DNA from: Clarkia xantiana subsp. parviflora | Lineage: Eukaryota > Streptophyta > Magnoliopsida > Myrtales > Onagraceae | DNA length: 64,000 bases | Reading direction: 5' to 3' | Assembly (NCBI GenBank): GCA_036873135.1 | Contig: JAPTYO010000007.1 | Coordinates: 124,001 to 188,000 of the forward strand | Shown here: piece after piece, positions 25,624 to 36,516 of the stretch | Position numbering within the stretch: position 1 is the stretch's first letter | How the letters are laid out: each line of letters begins with the position of its first letter | Translations under genes and position numbers: made by a program | The notes under the pieces: model-generated | Seen by the model: the letters and a program-made list of their open reading frames with translations, nothing else | Databases searched by the model: none | What the model was told of the DNA's origin: nothing

Positions 25624-27434
25624 ATGGATTCAGGGCGGTTCTTGTTCGACACCTCCCTTAGCCACGGCAGCATGCTCTACCTTGGGAAAAGTGACCTCCA
25701 TTTCCGAGGTAACCGGCATATACTAAACTTTCATTAGCGTCCCTTCAGGCGAACTGAGAAAAAAATATTTAAGCTTTAGTTAGAGCTGAATCAAGTTAGT
25801 TTCAATGGATTCTGTTGGGAATATAAATCTAACCATTGATTGAATTTTTTGCTTGAATTATTTGCATTGAGATAGAATTCTTAGAGCTGAACTACAGTTT
25901 TTATTCATCTGCTATCATCTTATGTTGGGAGGATTTCCCGTATGATGTTTTCTAGGAGCAAGTTCAGTGGTAAGCTTGGAGGAATACTCAAAGAAAAGAC
26001 CCTTTCTCTGCTCTTCGGCTGATTTGTTTAATGATGAGTATTATGATGAGCTTCTACCTGAGAAGAAGCGACGCCTCACACATGAACAGGTTTTAGGACT
26101 ATCTGGCTTCTTAATTTAGCATATGGGATTACAGTCCAACGAATGGCTGAAGATTTAGAATAGAATTTTGTGCAGTACTTGTATCAGACATATGATTACA
26201 ATCTTTACCTTGCTGATCAGTTGCCCTTAAGTTTGAAGCTCTTGCTAATTTTGGATACTGACGAATTGACAATACTCTGAGTCATATCACTGGAACCATC
26301 AATTTGATAAACAGAAATTGCTCCTTGTTTACTGTTTTATGAAACTAGGCTCATAGTTTTAGAAGCTGATAAGGAGATGTGTTTTCAATTTCATATTGGA
26401 AGGTAAATCTCTTGGAGATGAGCTTTGAGGCAGAGAACAAGCTGGAACCAGATAGGAAGACCGAGCTTGCGAAGAAGCTTGGACTGCAACCGAGGCAGAT
26501 TGCTGTTTGGTTCCAAAACCGTCGTGCTCGGTGGAAGACAAAGCAACTTGAAAGTGATTATGATCAACTCAAATCTTCATATGATGCCCTCCTTTCAAGT
26601 TATGATTCCATTCTCAAAGAGAAGGAAAATCTCAAATCAGAGGTAATACATCATCTCTTTCTTTAGCATTTATCTTACACCTACGATAATACAGTACTGT
26701 TTCACTTTGAAATCAAGTCATGCTATCTAAAGCTATTAGAAGAGAGTAAGTTCTTGGGGAGATGGAAATCAAATACTACATATCTACTTTGTATGCTTAC
26801 AGAACTTAACTGAGTTTGTATGTCGGCAGTTTGTGCACTATCAAGGGATTCGATTTAGTAACCAGACAAAGATGTCATATTCAATTTCAGCATCTGTTCT
26901 AAACCCCACCTCAATACAATGACGTTTCACATAAATCGTAAATTCAAAGAATATACTGCAGCAACTACACCAAAATATGCGTAGATCCGTTCTGCTTTAT
27001 CGGAAAGAATTGTATTCCTAGATAAGAAGTATAATTAGTTGGAAGAAGCTATGCCCTGATTGTTCTTTCCATTGATAGTGCCAGCCAATTTGTGTTCCTG
27101 CTTTTGCTTATAGGTTACTTTCTTGAGTGAGAAGCTGCAAAATGAAGTGGTTGGTGGAGTTCAGGGTATGAAACCTGAACCTGAATATATTCCTGATCAT
27201 ATGGAGGTTCGCCTGAGCTCAGGTAGCTCGCTTGTAGATGAAGACAGCCCTCACATCGTGGACAGTGGAGATTCGTATTTCCTGCAAGACGTCGACTATC
27301 CCGAGCTTGTGGGCCCCATTGATAAGATCCACTCCGAGGATGATGCGAGCGATGATGGTCGGGGTTACTTGTCAGATGTTTTTGCTGCACCTGAGCAGCA
27401 AGAAGTTCCATTGGGTTGGTGGGTTTGGTCTTAA
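25624..27434 (+). CDS. HAT5: HD-Zip I transcription factor HAT5/ATHB-1
   Basis: This is a homeodomain-leucine zipper class I nuclear factor, which binds pseudo-palindromic CAATNATTG sites as a dimer. Exons are 25624-25708, 25956-26089, 26403-26642 and 27114-27434, giving 259 residues. The homeodomain runs from about residue 64 ([20 protein letters not shown]) and includes helix 3, [19 protein letters not shown]. The zipper follows directly with Leu at heptad spacing ([20 protein letters not shown]). The N-terminus ([15 protein letters not shown]) and the motif [19 protein letters not shown] match ATHB-1/HAT5 rather than other HD-Zip I members. The C-terminus is Trp-rich (GWWVWS), like the activation tail in this subgroup. 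Two uORFs precede it, which suggests translational control. Confidence 0.95.
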
Positions 27435-28493
27435 GTTTTTAGTTCATGATCATCTGAGCAACAACTATGTAATAGTAGTATCAAACTTGTTTATCTGAGC
27501 ACCTTCTTCTATGTATTTACACTAAGCCTGGATCCTCAAATGCAGAGGTTCAAAATAATAAAAATATATAATTATTTTCTATGAATTTATAGAAAATATT
27601 ATTTATACAATAAATAGTAAATGCATTTAAAATTTAAAACCAGATCAGATCAGACTGATCAGTTTGATGACCTAAAAAAAAAACCAGATCAAGTAATAAG
27701 AGCAAAATTCTTCAATCCTGATCTCTTTTTCTGGACAATTAGCTGAAGATGAAGAAAGGCCTTAAGACTTGGCCCAAAAGAGGAAAAAAGGCCTTTAGAA
27801 GACCCTAAAGTGTATCATAATTGTTATTTAAGGCCTAGGGGATATCTATATAATAAAAATATACTTTTAAATATTCAATAATTTATGATTCTCCCGATGG
27901 TACTTTGTCCAAGAGAATTTTCATACCATGAAGATTTTTTAGTAGACCGACTGTATTGACTTAATGAATCCATTAAAATAAGCGTGGATTACCTGCTTCG
28001 TTTCGCCTCAATCTTGGGGGAAAATTGGTCATACTTAACTAACTAACTAAGTAATGGTCTAATAAGGAATATATAGTGTGGGCGAAACTGTAAAAACAAT
28101 AATTGCAAGGGGCAAATCTACACTAGTCAAAAGGGTTGTAACTGAAAATAGAAAGATTTTCCAGGGTTATTAAGGGTTGTTTCTAAAAGTTGAGGGACAG
28201 TTGTTCCGTTGCGCTCTATCCCCGACACGAATAGAGGCAAATACCGACCCGCCATTTTCTGCAAAAGCTCAAAGCTTCACCAACACAAAACCAGAAGAGA
28301 ACACACATATCATTATGTCTCTCTCTCTCTTTTTGTTCCCTATAAAGAACATTCCTATAATCATTAGAACCCTATTTGTCTCTTCTACTCTTTATAAGTG
28401 AAACCCAAACTTCTAGAAGAGCAGCAGAAGCTCAAATTCACATCTATCTGGTGATTTTACTAACGAAGAAGAAGAAGAAGACGTAAATTAAGA
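27435..28493. other. Intergenic region between HAT5 and the NHL gene
   Basis: This 1.06 kb is AT-rich, with the HAT5 3' UTR on the left. The right end holds the promoter of the NHL gene: CTATAAAG near 28339 and TTTATAAG near 28389 are possible TATA boxes, and a GAA repeat lies just before the ATG. I found no gene or transposon in it. Confidence 0.55.
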
Positions 28494-31143
28494 ATGAGCA
28501 GACACTGGATTGCTTTCGCCCTCTTTCTCTCTCTTCTCTCCGGCGGCTTATCTTCTGCTTCAGCTGCACCACCGCCGCCGGCGAGTATGTTCTCTGTCGT
28601 TTTCTCTCCCAGCGAAGACTTTTCCATTAAAAAAAACTTTTTTTTTTGTAATTCCGTTGGTTCTTCTGATTTCTGTGTTCTTAAATTGAATCTGCAGAAA
28701 TCATTGGCAGTGCAGTGTCCAATGTCGTCTCTGTTCTTGTCAAATGGCTATGGTCTCTGCATCAGCAATCTTCTCCCAGAACAGGTACCATTTTTGTCTT
28801 TACTCTGTTTCTTTGTATGATCTGATTTCTCGTTCCCGTGCAGATGTCTCGACTCGATCAATGATGAAATTCGAGACAGGATACGATGTCGAGACGGTTT
28901 TCGACGGAACCAAGATCGGGATCGAGCCGCATTCGATCGAGGTTTCCCCTGATGGAGAACTTCTGATTCTCGATTCCGAGAACAGCAACATGTACAAGAT
29001 CTCGATTCCACTGTCCCGTCGTAAGTTCGAATTTCTCGAATCAATATATCTTCATCCTTTTACATTAAAAAAAAACATGGCTTACTTATTACCTGGGAAA
29101 ACATGTATTTATTTATGTCTTATTATTCCCAGCTTTTAGATTTTTGGTTTTTTTTTTGTTGGGTGATGGAGTGTTTTCTTGTAGCTCAAGCAATCACTTT
29201 CTTACAACTTTTCCTGTAACTAAACATAACTTCGATCGACACAGCATTAATCCCAAACCTAGGAGAAGACGTCTCTTTATGTCTTATTCACCAATACTAG
29301 AATCTTGAACCCTTTTACTTTTTGTCTTTTTTGGTCATAGATTGCTTTCTTGTAGCTCAAGTAATTACTTTTTTAGGTCCTTTTTCTGTAATTAACCTTA
29401 ATTACTGCCTTAACTACGTTCATCTTTAACTTTATCATCTTTTGTATGTATCACCAAAGAGTGAAGATTCTTTGATTGACCAAATAGTTGTTGATGAACT
29501 GCAGACAGCAAACCAAAGTTGATAGCCGGGTCACCCGAAGGTCATCCGGGTCATGTAGACGGTCGGGCCCGAGAAGCCCGACTGAACCATCCAAAGGGTC
29601 TAGCAGTTGATGACAGAGGCAACATTTACATTGCTGACACAATGAACATGGCCATTCGGAAAATTAGCGATTCGGGTAAACCTTAAAACTTGCCATTAAC
29701 TAGAACATTAAAATTTAAAACATGTCATTTTTTTTTCATTTTTTATTTTTTGTGATTTTCTTGAATGTGTAGGGATTTCGACTATAGCCGGGGGGAAATG
29801 GGGCAGGGGAGTTGGGCATGTTGATGGCCCGAGCGGAGATGCGAAGTTCTCGAACGACTTTGATTTGGTTTATGTGGGGATTAGCTGTTCTCTTATGGTT
29901 GTGGACCGAGGAAACCAGGCGATTCGGGAGATTCAGCTTCGGCCTGAGGATTGCGATTCGCACGAAGATGGTGGAAGTTTTCATTTAGGTAAGAACTGTG
30001 ATATCACAATGTTGCTTAATTGTTTTCTTATCATTGAGATGAGTTGTTAGTTAGTATGTTGCTTATTATGTAGGTGTTATAGTGCTTGTTGCGGCTGCGT
30101 TTTTCGGGTATATGATGGCTCTGCTGCAGCAACGGGTGCGCGCTGTGTTCTCTCCCCGTAACGTGAGTATAAAAGTTTGAGGCTAATCACGTGCAAATCA
30201 TGTGACTATTTAACTGTCAATATTTCGGTCAAAATGAATTTAACAGTCAATATTAACAGACCCTGAACATATGCACCAAAGTCCAACAGTGTACAGATTT
30301 CAAATGTATTGCACTAAAAGTAGACAAAAAAAACACTAAAAGTAGACAAAAAAAACTTATTACAGTGCCAAAATTGATCAAACATGTTGTACAGGGTTTA
30401 GGGTTAGCTAGCTATCTCACCCTAACATATACATCTACTTCAATCCTTTGTAGGAATCAAGAGTTCTAACAATGGAGAAACCTTCCCCAATGGCACCATA
30501 CCAAAGACCTTCTCCTCCTAACACCAAATCGATCCGCCCCCCTTTGATTCCACCCGAACCCAACGAACCCGAAGAACACGAGGACGGCTTCTTTTCTTCG
30601 GCTGCAAGGCTCACCGTCAACACCGTCTCCTCCATGGCCGAAATAGTCACAGGACTCATCCCGGCTCCACGAAAAAAACCTAAAATCCACCACCATGGAT
30701 ATAGACCCACATTCCACAACCCGAACCCATGGCCACCACAAGAGAGCTACATGATCCCAAATGAAGACCAGCCTCCCCCTCTAGAAGAAACCCGAGCCTC
30801 GCCTCCAAACAAGACCTACCCTTACTACAACGATCGTCATCAAATAGAGAAGAAGCAGCAGCAGCATTTGGATAATGGTCCGTCAAATGGTCGGGTCAGG
30901 CGATATGATCACCATCACCATCACCATGAACAGCACCATCAGAGGCATTACTCGTCGGACCCGAATACGTATTACGAGAAGAGTAATTCTGAGACAAATG
31001 AGATCGTGTTTGGGGCGGTTCAGGAGGGAGATGGGCGGCGTGAAGCTATGGTTATAAAGGCAGTCGACTATGGCGATCCCAAGTATAACCATCACAATAT
31101 TCGGTCTCGAATCAATTACATGGGTTATTCCCAAGCTTATTGA
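28494..31143 (+). CDS. NHL-repeat membrane protein
   Basis: Exons are 28494-28584, 28698-28784, 28844-29020, 29505-29675, 29773-29988, 30074-30162 and 30454-31143, giving about 506 residues with consistent phases. A signal peptide covers residues 1-25 (hydrophobic core FALFLSLLSGGLSS). NHL beta-propeller repeats follow: IEPHSIEVSPDGELLILDSE, LNHPKGLAVDDRGNIYIADT with TMNMAIRKI, and VVDRGNQAIREIQL. A single transmembrane segment (VIVLVAAAFFGYMMALL) lies near residue 255. The cytoplasmic half is Pro-rich with a His-rich run (six consecutive His) near residue 425, and is probably disordered. NHL propellers usually bind other molecules; the partner is unknown. The last large exon could be read alone from an internal Met at 30472, but the spliced frame joins it cleanly. 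Confidence 0.87.
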
Positions 31144-31564
31144 TCATGATCAAATGGTGAAGTTATTTTCAAGATGTTTTTGTGATATAGGAGGATATGG
31201 ATGAAGTATAATTGTTAACCATAGACAGGTTTGGTTGTAATCAAAGAGAATCAGTTCTCACTGAGATTCACAAACATACCATAAAATATAAAAATTTCCT
31301 TTTGTGCTAATACACTTATCTTTTGGTAGTTAATCTAATTGCAATTTGGAAATTTGAATGGGATGCAGGATACCAGGGTTTCATTAATTTATTACCATGT
31401 ATGCTTTTCTTTTCTTTTCTTTTCTTATGGCTCTCAATTATTAGTTGTATATGACAGATTATAATTCTACTTTGAAGAAAAACACACAGTAACAGCTAAT
31501 AGTTTCATCATAGAAGGATGAGAAAGCGCCGTCACGGCGCCGTAACGGAGCCGCAAATGTCCCC
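31144..31564. other. Spacer between the NHL gene and the BASL-like gene
   Basis: This 0.42 kb contains the NHL 3' UTR and the promoter of the next gene. Short TTTTC repeats stand near 31410. No coding signal is seen. Confidence 0.55.
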
Positions 31565-31572
31565 TATAAAAG
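31565..31572 (+). promoter_or_regulatory. TATA box of the BASL-like gene
   Basis: TATAAAAG lies 56 bases before ATG 31621. A start of transcription about 30 bases downstream would fall after the alternative in-frame ATG at 31588. This supports 31621 as the true start and a very short leader. Confidence 0.6.
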
Positions 31573-31620
31573 CGACCGCACCAGCGTGTGATCGGTCGAG
31601 CACAGCCATCCTCCTTCAGA

Positions 31621-32028
31621 ATGAGAGAAGTGAGTTTCATTGAGAAAACAATACTGGATACTATCCCAGAAGGGGATGAACATGAAAGTGAAACTACAAT
31701 AGAATCGCCGCGGAAAAGCTCCGTCGAGCACGGAACATACAATGCGGTGAAAGAGGAGGATCATATCTCGACAAAGACCTCACCTCACGAATCATCGACT
31801 GACAAGAAACAACTGTGCAAGGATAAAGAGATTGTTGAAGAAAGCGGTTCGATGAAGATTCTGAGCCGATCGGCGAGCAGAAACGAATCCTTTTCGTTTC
31901 CCGAGTTTGAAAGGGATTGGAGAAGCAGTCCGGTGCATATGCCGGAATCGGAGAGGAAGGTAGAGAGGAAGAAGCACAAGAGTGTGACCAAGCGTCTTCT
32001 TCATCAGTGTTTTAAGTTCTGGTTTTGA
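31621..32028 (+). CDS. Small acidic/basic protein with BASL-like FxFP C-terminus
   Basis: This intronless ORF has 135 residues from MREVSFIEKT. An in-frame ATG at 31588 would add 11 residues but sits too close to the TATA box. The first 80 residues are rich in Glu, Ser, Thr and Lys and look disordered. The C-terminus has SFSFPEFERDW followed by SSPVHMPESERK, then a basic stretch (ERKKHKSVTKR) and a Cys/aromatic end (CFKFWF). This arrangement resembles the C-terminal region of BASL, the stomatal polarity protein, where FxFP is a MAP-kinase docking site. That resemblance is from memory; the protein could instead belong to a related uncharacterised FxFP family. It is real coding sequence by its TATA box, length and codon pattern. 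Confidence 0.6.
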   Translation: MREVSFIEKTILDTIPEGDEHESETTIESPRKSSVEHGTYNAVKEEDHISTKTSPHESSTDKKQLCKDKEIVEESGSMKILSRSASRNESFSFPEFERDWRSSPVHMPESERKVERKKHKSVTKRLLHQCFKFWF

Positions 32029-32569
32029 TCATTTTCTGCTACAGAAACTTTAGCCCATGCTTTGTTGTACCCTTTAGGGAATGTTATAATTGAAATAAAT
32101 AAATAAAGTAATTATTGTTGTATTTGAATGATGATAATGAAGGTGTTTGAGTGTTGATAAACCATCCTACTGGAGCTGAATGAACACGCCATAGCAACAA
32201 ACTGTGAGGGAAGTGATAAAGAATTTGAGTGATGAGCAGTACTCGTAGACTTTTCAATGTGATCTCCCTTATTGGTATCAGACCCAACAGTGTGCATGAA
32301 GTTCTTGCAGTAATTTATTTTTTATAACTGAAGTTACAAAGTTCTATCATAAAAAGAGAAACATTCTAAAATCACATTTTTCGTGAGTGCAATTGTATTA
32401 TGGATTCGTTTTCCATATTTTTTTTTAATTACCTGCGATCCATGTGATCAATTACGTCCAAATTAAACATAATATTTGTCCTCGTTAGCATTTTTTCCAC
32501 AAACAAAACATAAGTCAGCGAATTATTAAAAAAAGTTTCAGTCATTGTGCGAGTCACATAAGGGTTCAG

Positions 32570-33180
32570 ATCACCTGTCTCACTTTTTATGCCTCATATC
32601 ATGCTTCATTGTTAAGATCTTGACACATGTACTATGTGTAATTAGTTTTGTGACTTTTTTTCCTTTCTAAGAGCATCCACAATGGTATTACGTAAAGATT
32701 ACGTAAACGTGGGTCCTACATGTTTATTTAAGTAAAGCAACAAAAACTATCTACAGTGGTTTTACATAGCATTCCTTAAAGATGGGACCCACACGTAAAT
32801 TTATGTTTTTACATAAAGCATTCCTTAAATTTAAGTAATGCACTATGTATTACGTAACCAATTTTTTATTATAAATTAATTCATTTTATAATTAATGCTA
32901 ATATCTTATTGGTGGTTGTTGGAAAATCTAATAATAAAATATATTTAAGGAATATGTTTAAGTAATACGATTGCAGAGAAAATATTTTTTACGTGTGTCT
33001 TAAATTTACGTATTACTTAAAGTGTACATAAATGTCTACGTGGCAACTTTAAAGAATACAATTTATGTAAAACCATTGTGGATGCTCTAAAAACCTATTA
33101 AAATTGATGAACCCTATAATAAAAATATTAAATCTAACAACATGCTTCAAAATCTTAACGGTGAGACACAAACCTATATC
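32570..33180. mobile_element. Older MITE, copy B, interrupted by a nested MITE
   Basis: The left part (from CAGATCACCTGTCTCACT at about 32576) and the part right of 33090 are similar, in inverted orientation, to the element in the GASA intron at 44254-44463. The shared sequence includes TTGATGAAC, AAAATATTAAAT and TTAACG next to GACAC. The right end has eroded, so its limits are approximate. Confidence 0.65.
32671..33087. mobile_element. PIF/Harbinger (Tourist-like) MITE with TAA target duplication
   Basis: The element is 417 bases. Its termini are perfect inverted repeats for 16 bases (GAGCATCCACAATGGT) and continue with two mismatches to about base 26. It is flanked on both sides by TAA (32668-32670 and 33088-33090), the 3-base target typical of PIF/Harbinger. 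The interior is AT-rich without coding capacity, and sub-repeats of the TTACGTAA/TTAAGTAA type recur inside it. It is inserted in the older MITE described at 32570. Confidence 0.85.
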
Positions 33181-33780
33181 GATAGATTTAAGTATTATTC
33201 ATTTATTTATTTCTAATACAAAATATTCTAGTTTTTTGGATCAATACATTATTTAGTTATTCGTGTTTATACAACGTGATCAAATGGTTACTTTTGTTTT
33301 TTTACGTTATAGTTTGGTTATCTACGTTCAAGAATATGATTACATGATTAAAGTTTGTTTCATTTAATTACTTATATTTGACCTAATGTGATTAAATAGT
33401 TATAAAATGACGATTTTACCTTACATTCAATTTATTCAAGTATTTTTCATTGCGTTCTTCATCAAATTTACCAAGTATTTATAAAAAAAAATATATATAT
33501 ATTTTTTTTTAAATAATATCGAGCACCGAGTTTGAATATAAACCCTAGACGGGTTTTGATTCGAACCCAACTATGACTTGTGCGTTCGAATTCAAACTCA
33601 GCTAGGCTTCGGATTCGAGCCGGTGTTTGATTTTGAAAAAAAAAAAGTTAGAAAAATTTAAAAAAATTATGAAAAAAACTTAATAAATTTAACTAAAAAT
33701 TGAAAAGCCAAACAATATATTATTATTATTAATTTTTTTTTTTTTTTTTTTTTTGTCTAACACTACATGATTCCATCCAC

Positions 33781-35235
33781 TCAGATCCGAAGAGCCACCG
33801 GCCCACCACAAGTAACCATTACGCTTTCAGGATCAGCCGGCTCTCCCATCGGTGCATCGTTGATTCATCCTACAAGAGCTCAGAGGCGGATTCGTTTTCT
33901 GTCGCCGTCTCTTGTTATCTTTCAGTTTTGAGAGATTTGGATCTCTGCTCGGTAGAGCAAGAGCGAGCTGCCTTTAATCAGTAAGTATTAGCTTCCGTTG
34001 TAGTCTTAAATATCTTGCTGAGTTTTGAGGTTGATTCTTGCTCACTGTCATGCTTTCGCTTGCTGGATCATCTATTAGTCTTTCTTAGATAGGAGAATGC
34101 CAATTAGAGGTTTGATGTTCGGAGTTTATGACCTGAATTGGGGTTTTGAAAAAACGTTAGGCCTCAGAGAACATGTTATCTTTCAATCACTATCCGATTT
34201 GGTTAAGGCCGAGCCAGTCGATATGTGTTGCTGGTCCAGCCTTTTAAGTTTCTTTAGATTTAGATGAAGCTTTGAGGTATCAGTTGTGGAGAATTCTATT
34301 GGGTGGGGGTGGGGGTGTAGCTGCTGTATTGTTAACTGCTGTGGAGAATGTTATTAGGGGTTTGTAGCTGCTGTATTGTTACTGAATATCATTATTTTGG
34401 TATAGCAGGGCACTTAAGGACTCTTTATCGTGCTGAATAAAAGTATTAAAAGTGTTTTGGAAGAAAAGTTTGAATATCTGCAATTGGATTGTTGGGATTG
34501 TTAACATGGGTTATTACGTGGTACTGGCGGTATTTTCAAAAGCATCGCTGTTGCTTATATTTACTCAGTTTATGCTGTTCTGTTATACTATTTGAGCCAT
34601 TGTGAAAAAAAAAAATAGCTCTGTGCCTACATTTCATACACTTTGCAAAGCTGATAGAGTGGTAGCTCTTACCTTTGATTGTGGAAGGAAATAGCAAATA
34701 AATTTTAAAGACTTACTTCATGTGGCAGCTTCGTTGAGTTGTTTAGTCATTATAATTGCTTTTATAACCTAGTACCAATAAAGCTTCTAGTTATTATCTG
34801 CATTGAAGATTTGAAAGATCTTTGTTTGAAATATGACATGAGTATATGAACTTACGTCTCTTCGGACAGTTGTAGAACAATAAATGACCTCGTATGTCCA
34901 TCTTCAGTTGAAATGTTACAAGATTCTGAATTGTTGATATAGATAATCATGTCCTGTCTGTTTGAATTAAGCGACTTTTCCAATGTATATTTTCTTAGTG
35001 ATGATATGCGATCTAGCTTAGCATGATCATTATTGATTTCTTTAAGAATGTGTATGGATTAACTCTACCATGGTCATCTTTTCAGGTTGTGAAGGTCACA
35101 AGCAGTAGCCTTTTTTCAGCTTGTCTATTAAAGGCCAGTTCCCTTTACGTTTTAAATTTAGCCATTTGCCTTATAATTCGTGACACTGCAATATCTCTAT
35201 TAATTTACCTTTTGCCTTGATACCAATCAAAGGCA
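33781..35235 (+). other. 5' leader and leader intron of the 2H-phosphoesterase gene
   Basis: A leader exon probably ends at about 33979 (TTTAATCA before GTAAGTAT). The intron then runs about 1.25 kb to an AG just before GCAATG at 35231-35238. The region is T-rich like plant introns and has no coding signal. Long first introns in leaders often raise expression in plants; here this is an inference. Confidence 0.5.
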
Positions 35236-35787
35236 ATGTCCCAAGGCTATGCAGTTGAGCTCTATTTCGACCCAGCCCTTGAAAACCAAATCTTAAAAGC
35301 CTGGAATGTTCTTGCTCGCCGCCAAATCAGCACCCAACTCATCGAAATTGAATCCCGCCCACACATTACCCTATTCTCTGCTCCCTTTGTTGACCCTTCA
35401 AAGCTTGAAAACATAATCAGAACCTTCTCTTTCAAACAAGAACCACTGTCACTCTCCTTCTCTGTAATTGGGAGCTTCTCCAATGACAACGACATCCTCT
35501 TCCTCACCCCTACACCAAACACACCTCTCCTACAGATGCAAACGCAACTCTGTGACGCACTGAAGAAGGAAGGTGTTGAGATTGGAGAGGAATATCGCCC
35601 AGAATCATGGGTTCCATACTGTGCAGTGGCTCAGGAGGTGCCAAGAACGAGAATGGCCGAGGGATTCTGTGTTCTGAGAGACTTGAAGTTGCCGGTAAGT
35701 GGGTACGCTGTGGATATTGGATTGGTGGAGTACACTCCCGTGAGAGAGTTGTTCTCGTATGTGCTCGGTAACTCTACAGAAGCATGA
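35236..35787 (+). CDS. 2',5'-RNA ligase / cyclic phosphodiesterase-like (2H) protein
   Basis: The single coding exon encodes 183 residues. 2H phosphoesterases use two HxT/S motifs to cleave cyclic or 2',5' phosphodiester bonds. The first motif is clear at residues 55-60 (RPHITLFSAPF). At the place of the second motif the sequence reads SWVPYCAVAQEV, so the expected His is Tyr and the expected Thr/Ser is Ala. The rest of the fold looks intact, with strands LSLSFSVIG, ILFLTPTPN and GYAVDIGLVEYTPVRELFSY. The length is normal for small family members. Either this plant clade works without the second His, or the protein has become a non-catalytic binder. The start follows a leader intron. Confidence 0.8.
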   Translation: MSQGYAVELYFDPALENQILKAWNVLARRQISTQLIEIESRPHITLFSAPFVDPSKLENIIRTFSFKQEPLSLSFSVIGSFSNDNDILFLTPTPNTPLLQMQTQLCDALKKEGVEIGEEYRPESWVPYCAVAQEVPRTRMAEGFCVLRDLKLPVSGYAVDIGLVEYTPVRELFSYVLGNSTEA

Positions 35788-36516
35788 GGTCTTGATTTTC
35801 ATTGCGTGTTTCTGAATATGGCGCAGACTTGGTTTGGATGTTGATTAGAGTCTTATGATCTTACTAGTGTTACAAATCTATTCACATGCTAATGCAAAAG
35901 GAATTGCTTCTTGCTGATTGTATGTTCATCTGGAGGATATTTTGGATTGTATCTTCTTATGGAATGAGAATGGTCTTTAAAATGAATAAATAGTCCTTGA
36001 ACTAAGTTGAGCCATATCGATCAAATGTATAGCTAAATTGCCTCAAACACAAATTGTTATTTTGATGAGCTTAGCTGAGCTCCAATATGCCAAAATCGAG
36101 CTGAAATAACTTCAACCCATCCGAGTTTGTGCACTGCCTACCGAATCCTAATGTGGCAATATATACGAAGGACAGAAGGAAGAACTAAAGTTTTTGTTTT
36201 TATCCTTTTATTTTTATCTTAGACTAAAATTACTCATGAATTAGTAAACTACATGGAGCGACGTGAAAACATTAAAAAACAAACTTTTCTTTTTGGCACA
36301 AAAAAACACTCTTTTATTATACGTTGCAAATTGCAATATATGTATATATTTTTTTAGCCAATTCATACTTTGCAATTCTGCTATAAGGGTTTTAACTTTT
36401 TAGTGGCCAAGCCTCTAAAAGTCTAAACCCTCCTTCATCAAAAGCGATAAACTGGTTAATTTCCGCGGCTGAGTTCTCGCCGTTAAAGTTCGTACGTTTG
36501 CTCCTCTTCTCCATTA
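35788..36516. other. Spacer between the 2H gene and RNase H gene
   Basis: This 0.73 kb holds the 3' UTR of the upstream gene and the promoter of the next. I see no gene, repeat or clear regulatory motif in it. Confidence 0.5.

Larger units (their letters stand above)
32029..33780. other. Transposon-rich intergenic region
   Basis: This 1.75 kb between two plus-strand genes contains an old MITE (about 32570-33180) split by a younger Harbinger-type MITE (32671-33087). After it comes AT-rich DNA and a stretch at 33515-33640 with TTCGAA/GAATTC words like the decayed repeats elsewhere. A T run of 20 bases stands near 33735. No gene is seen. Confidence 0.65.

Noticed and set aside
30454..31143. Independent gene for the His-rich 223-codon ORF
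   Set aside because: A good acceptor and matching phase join it to the NHL exons upstream, and the transmembrane exon before it fits one membrane protein.
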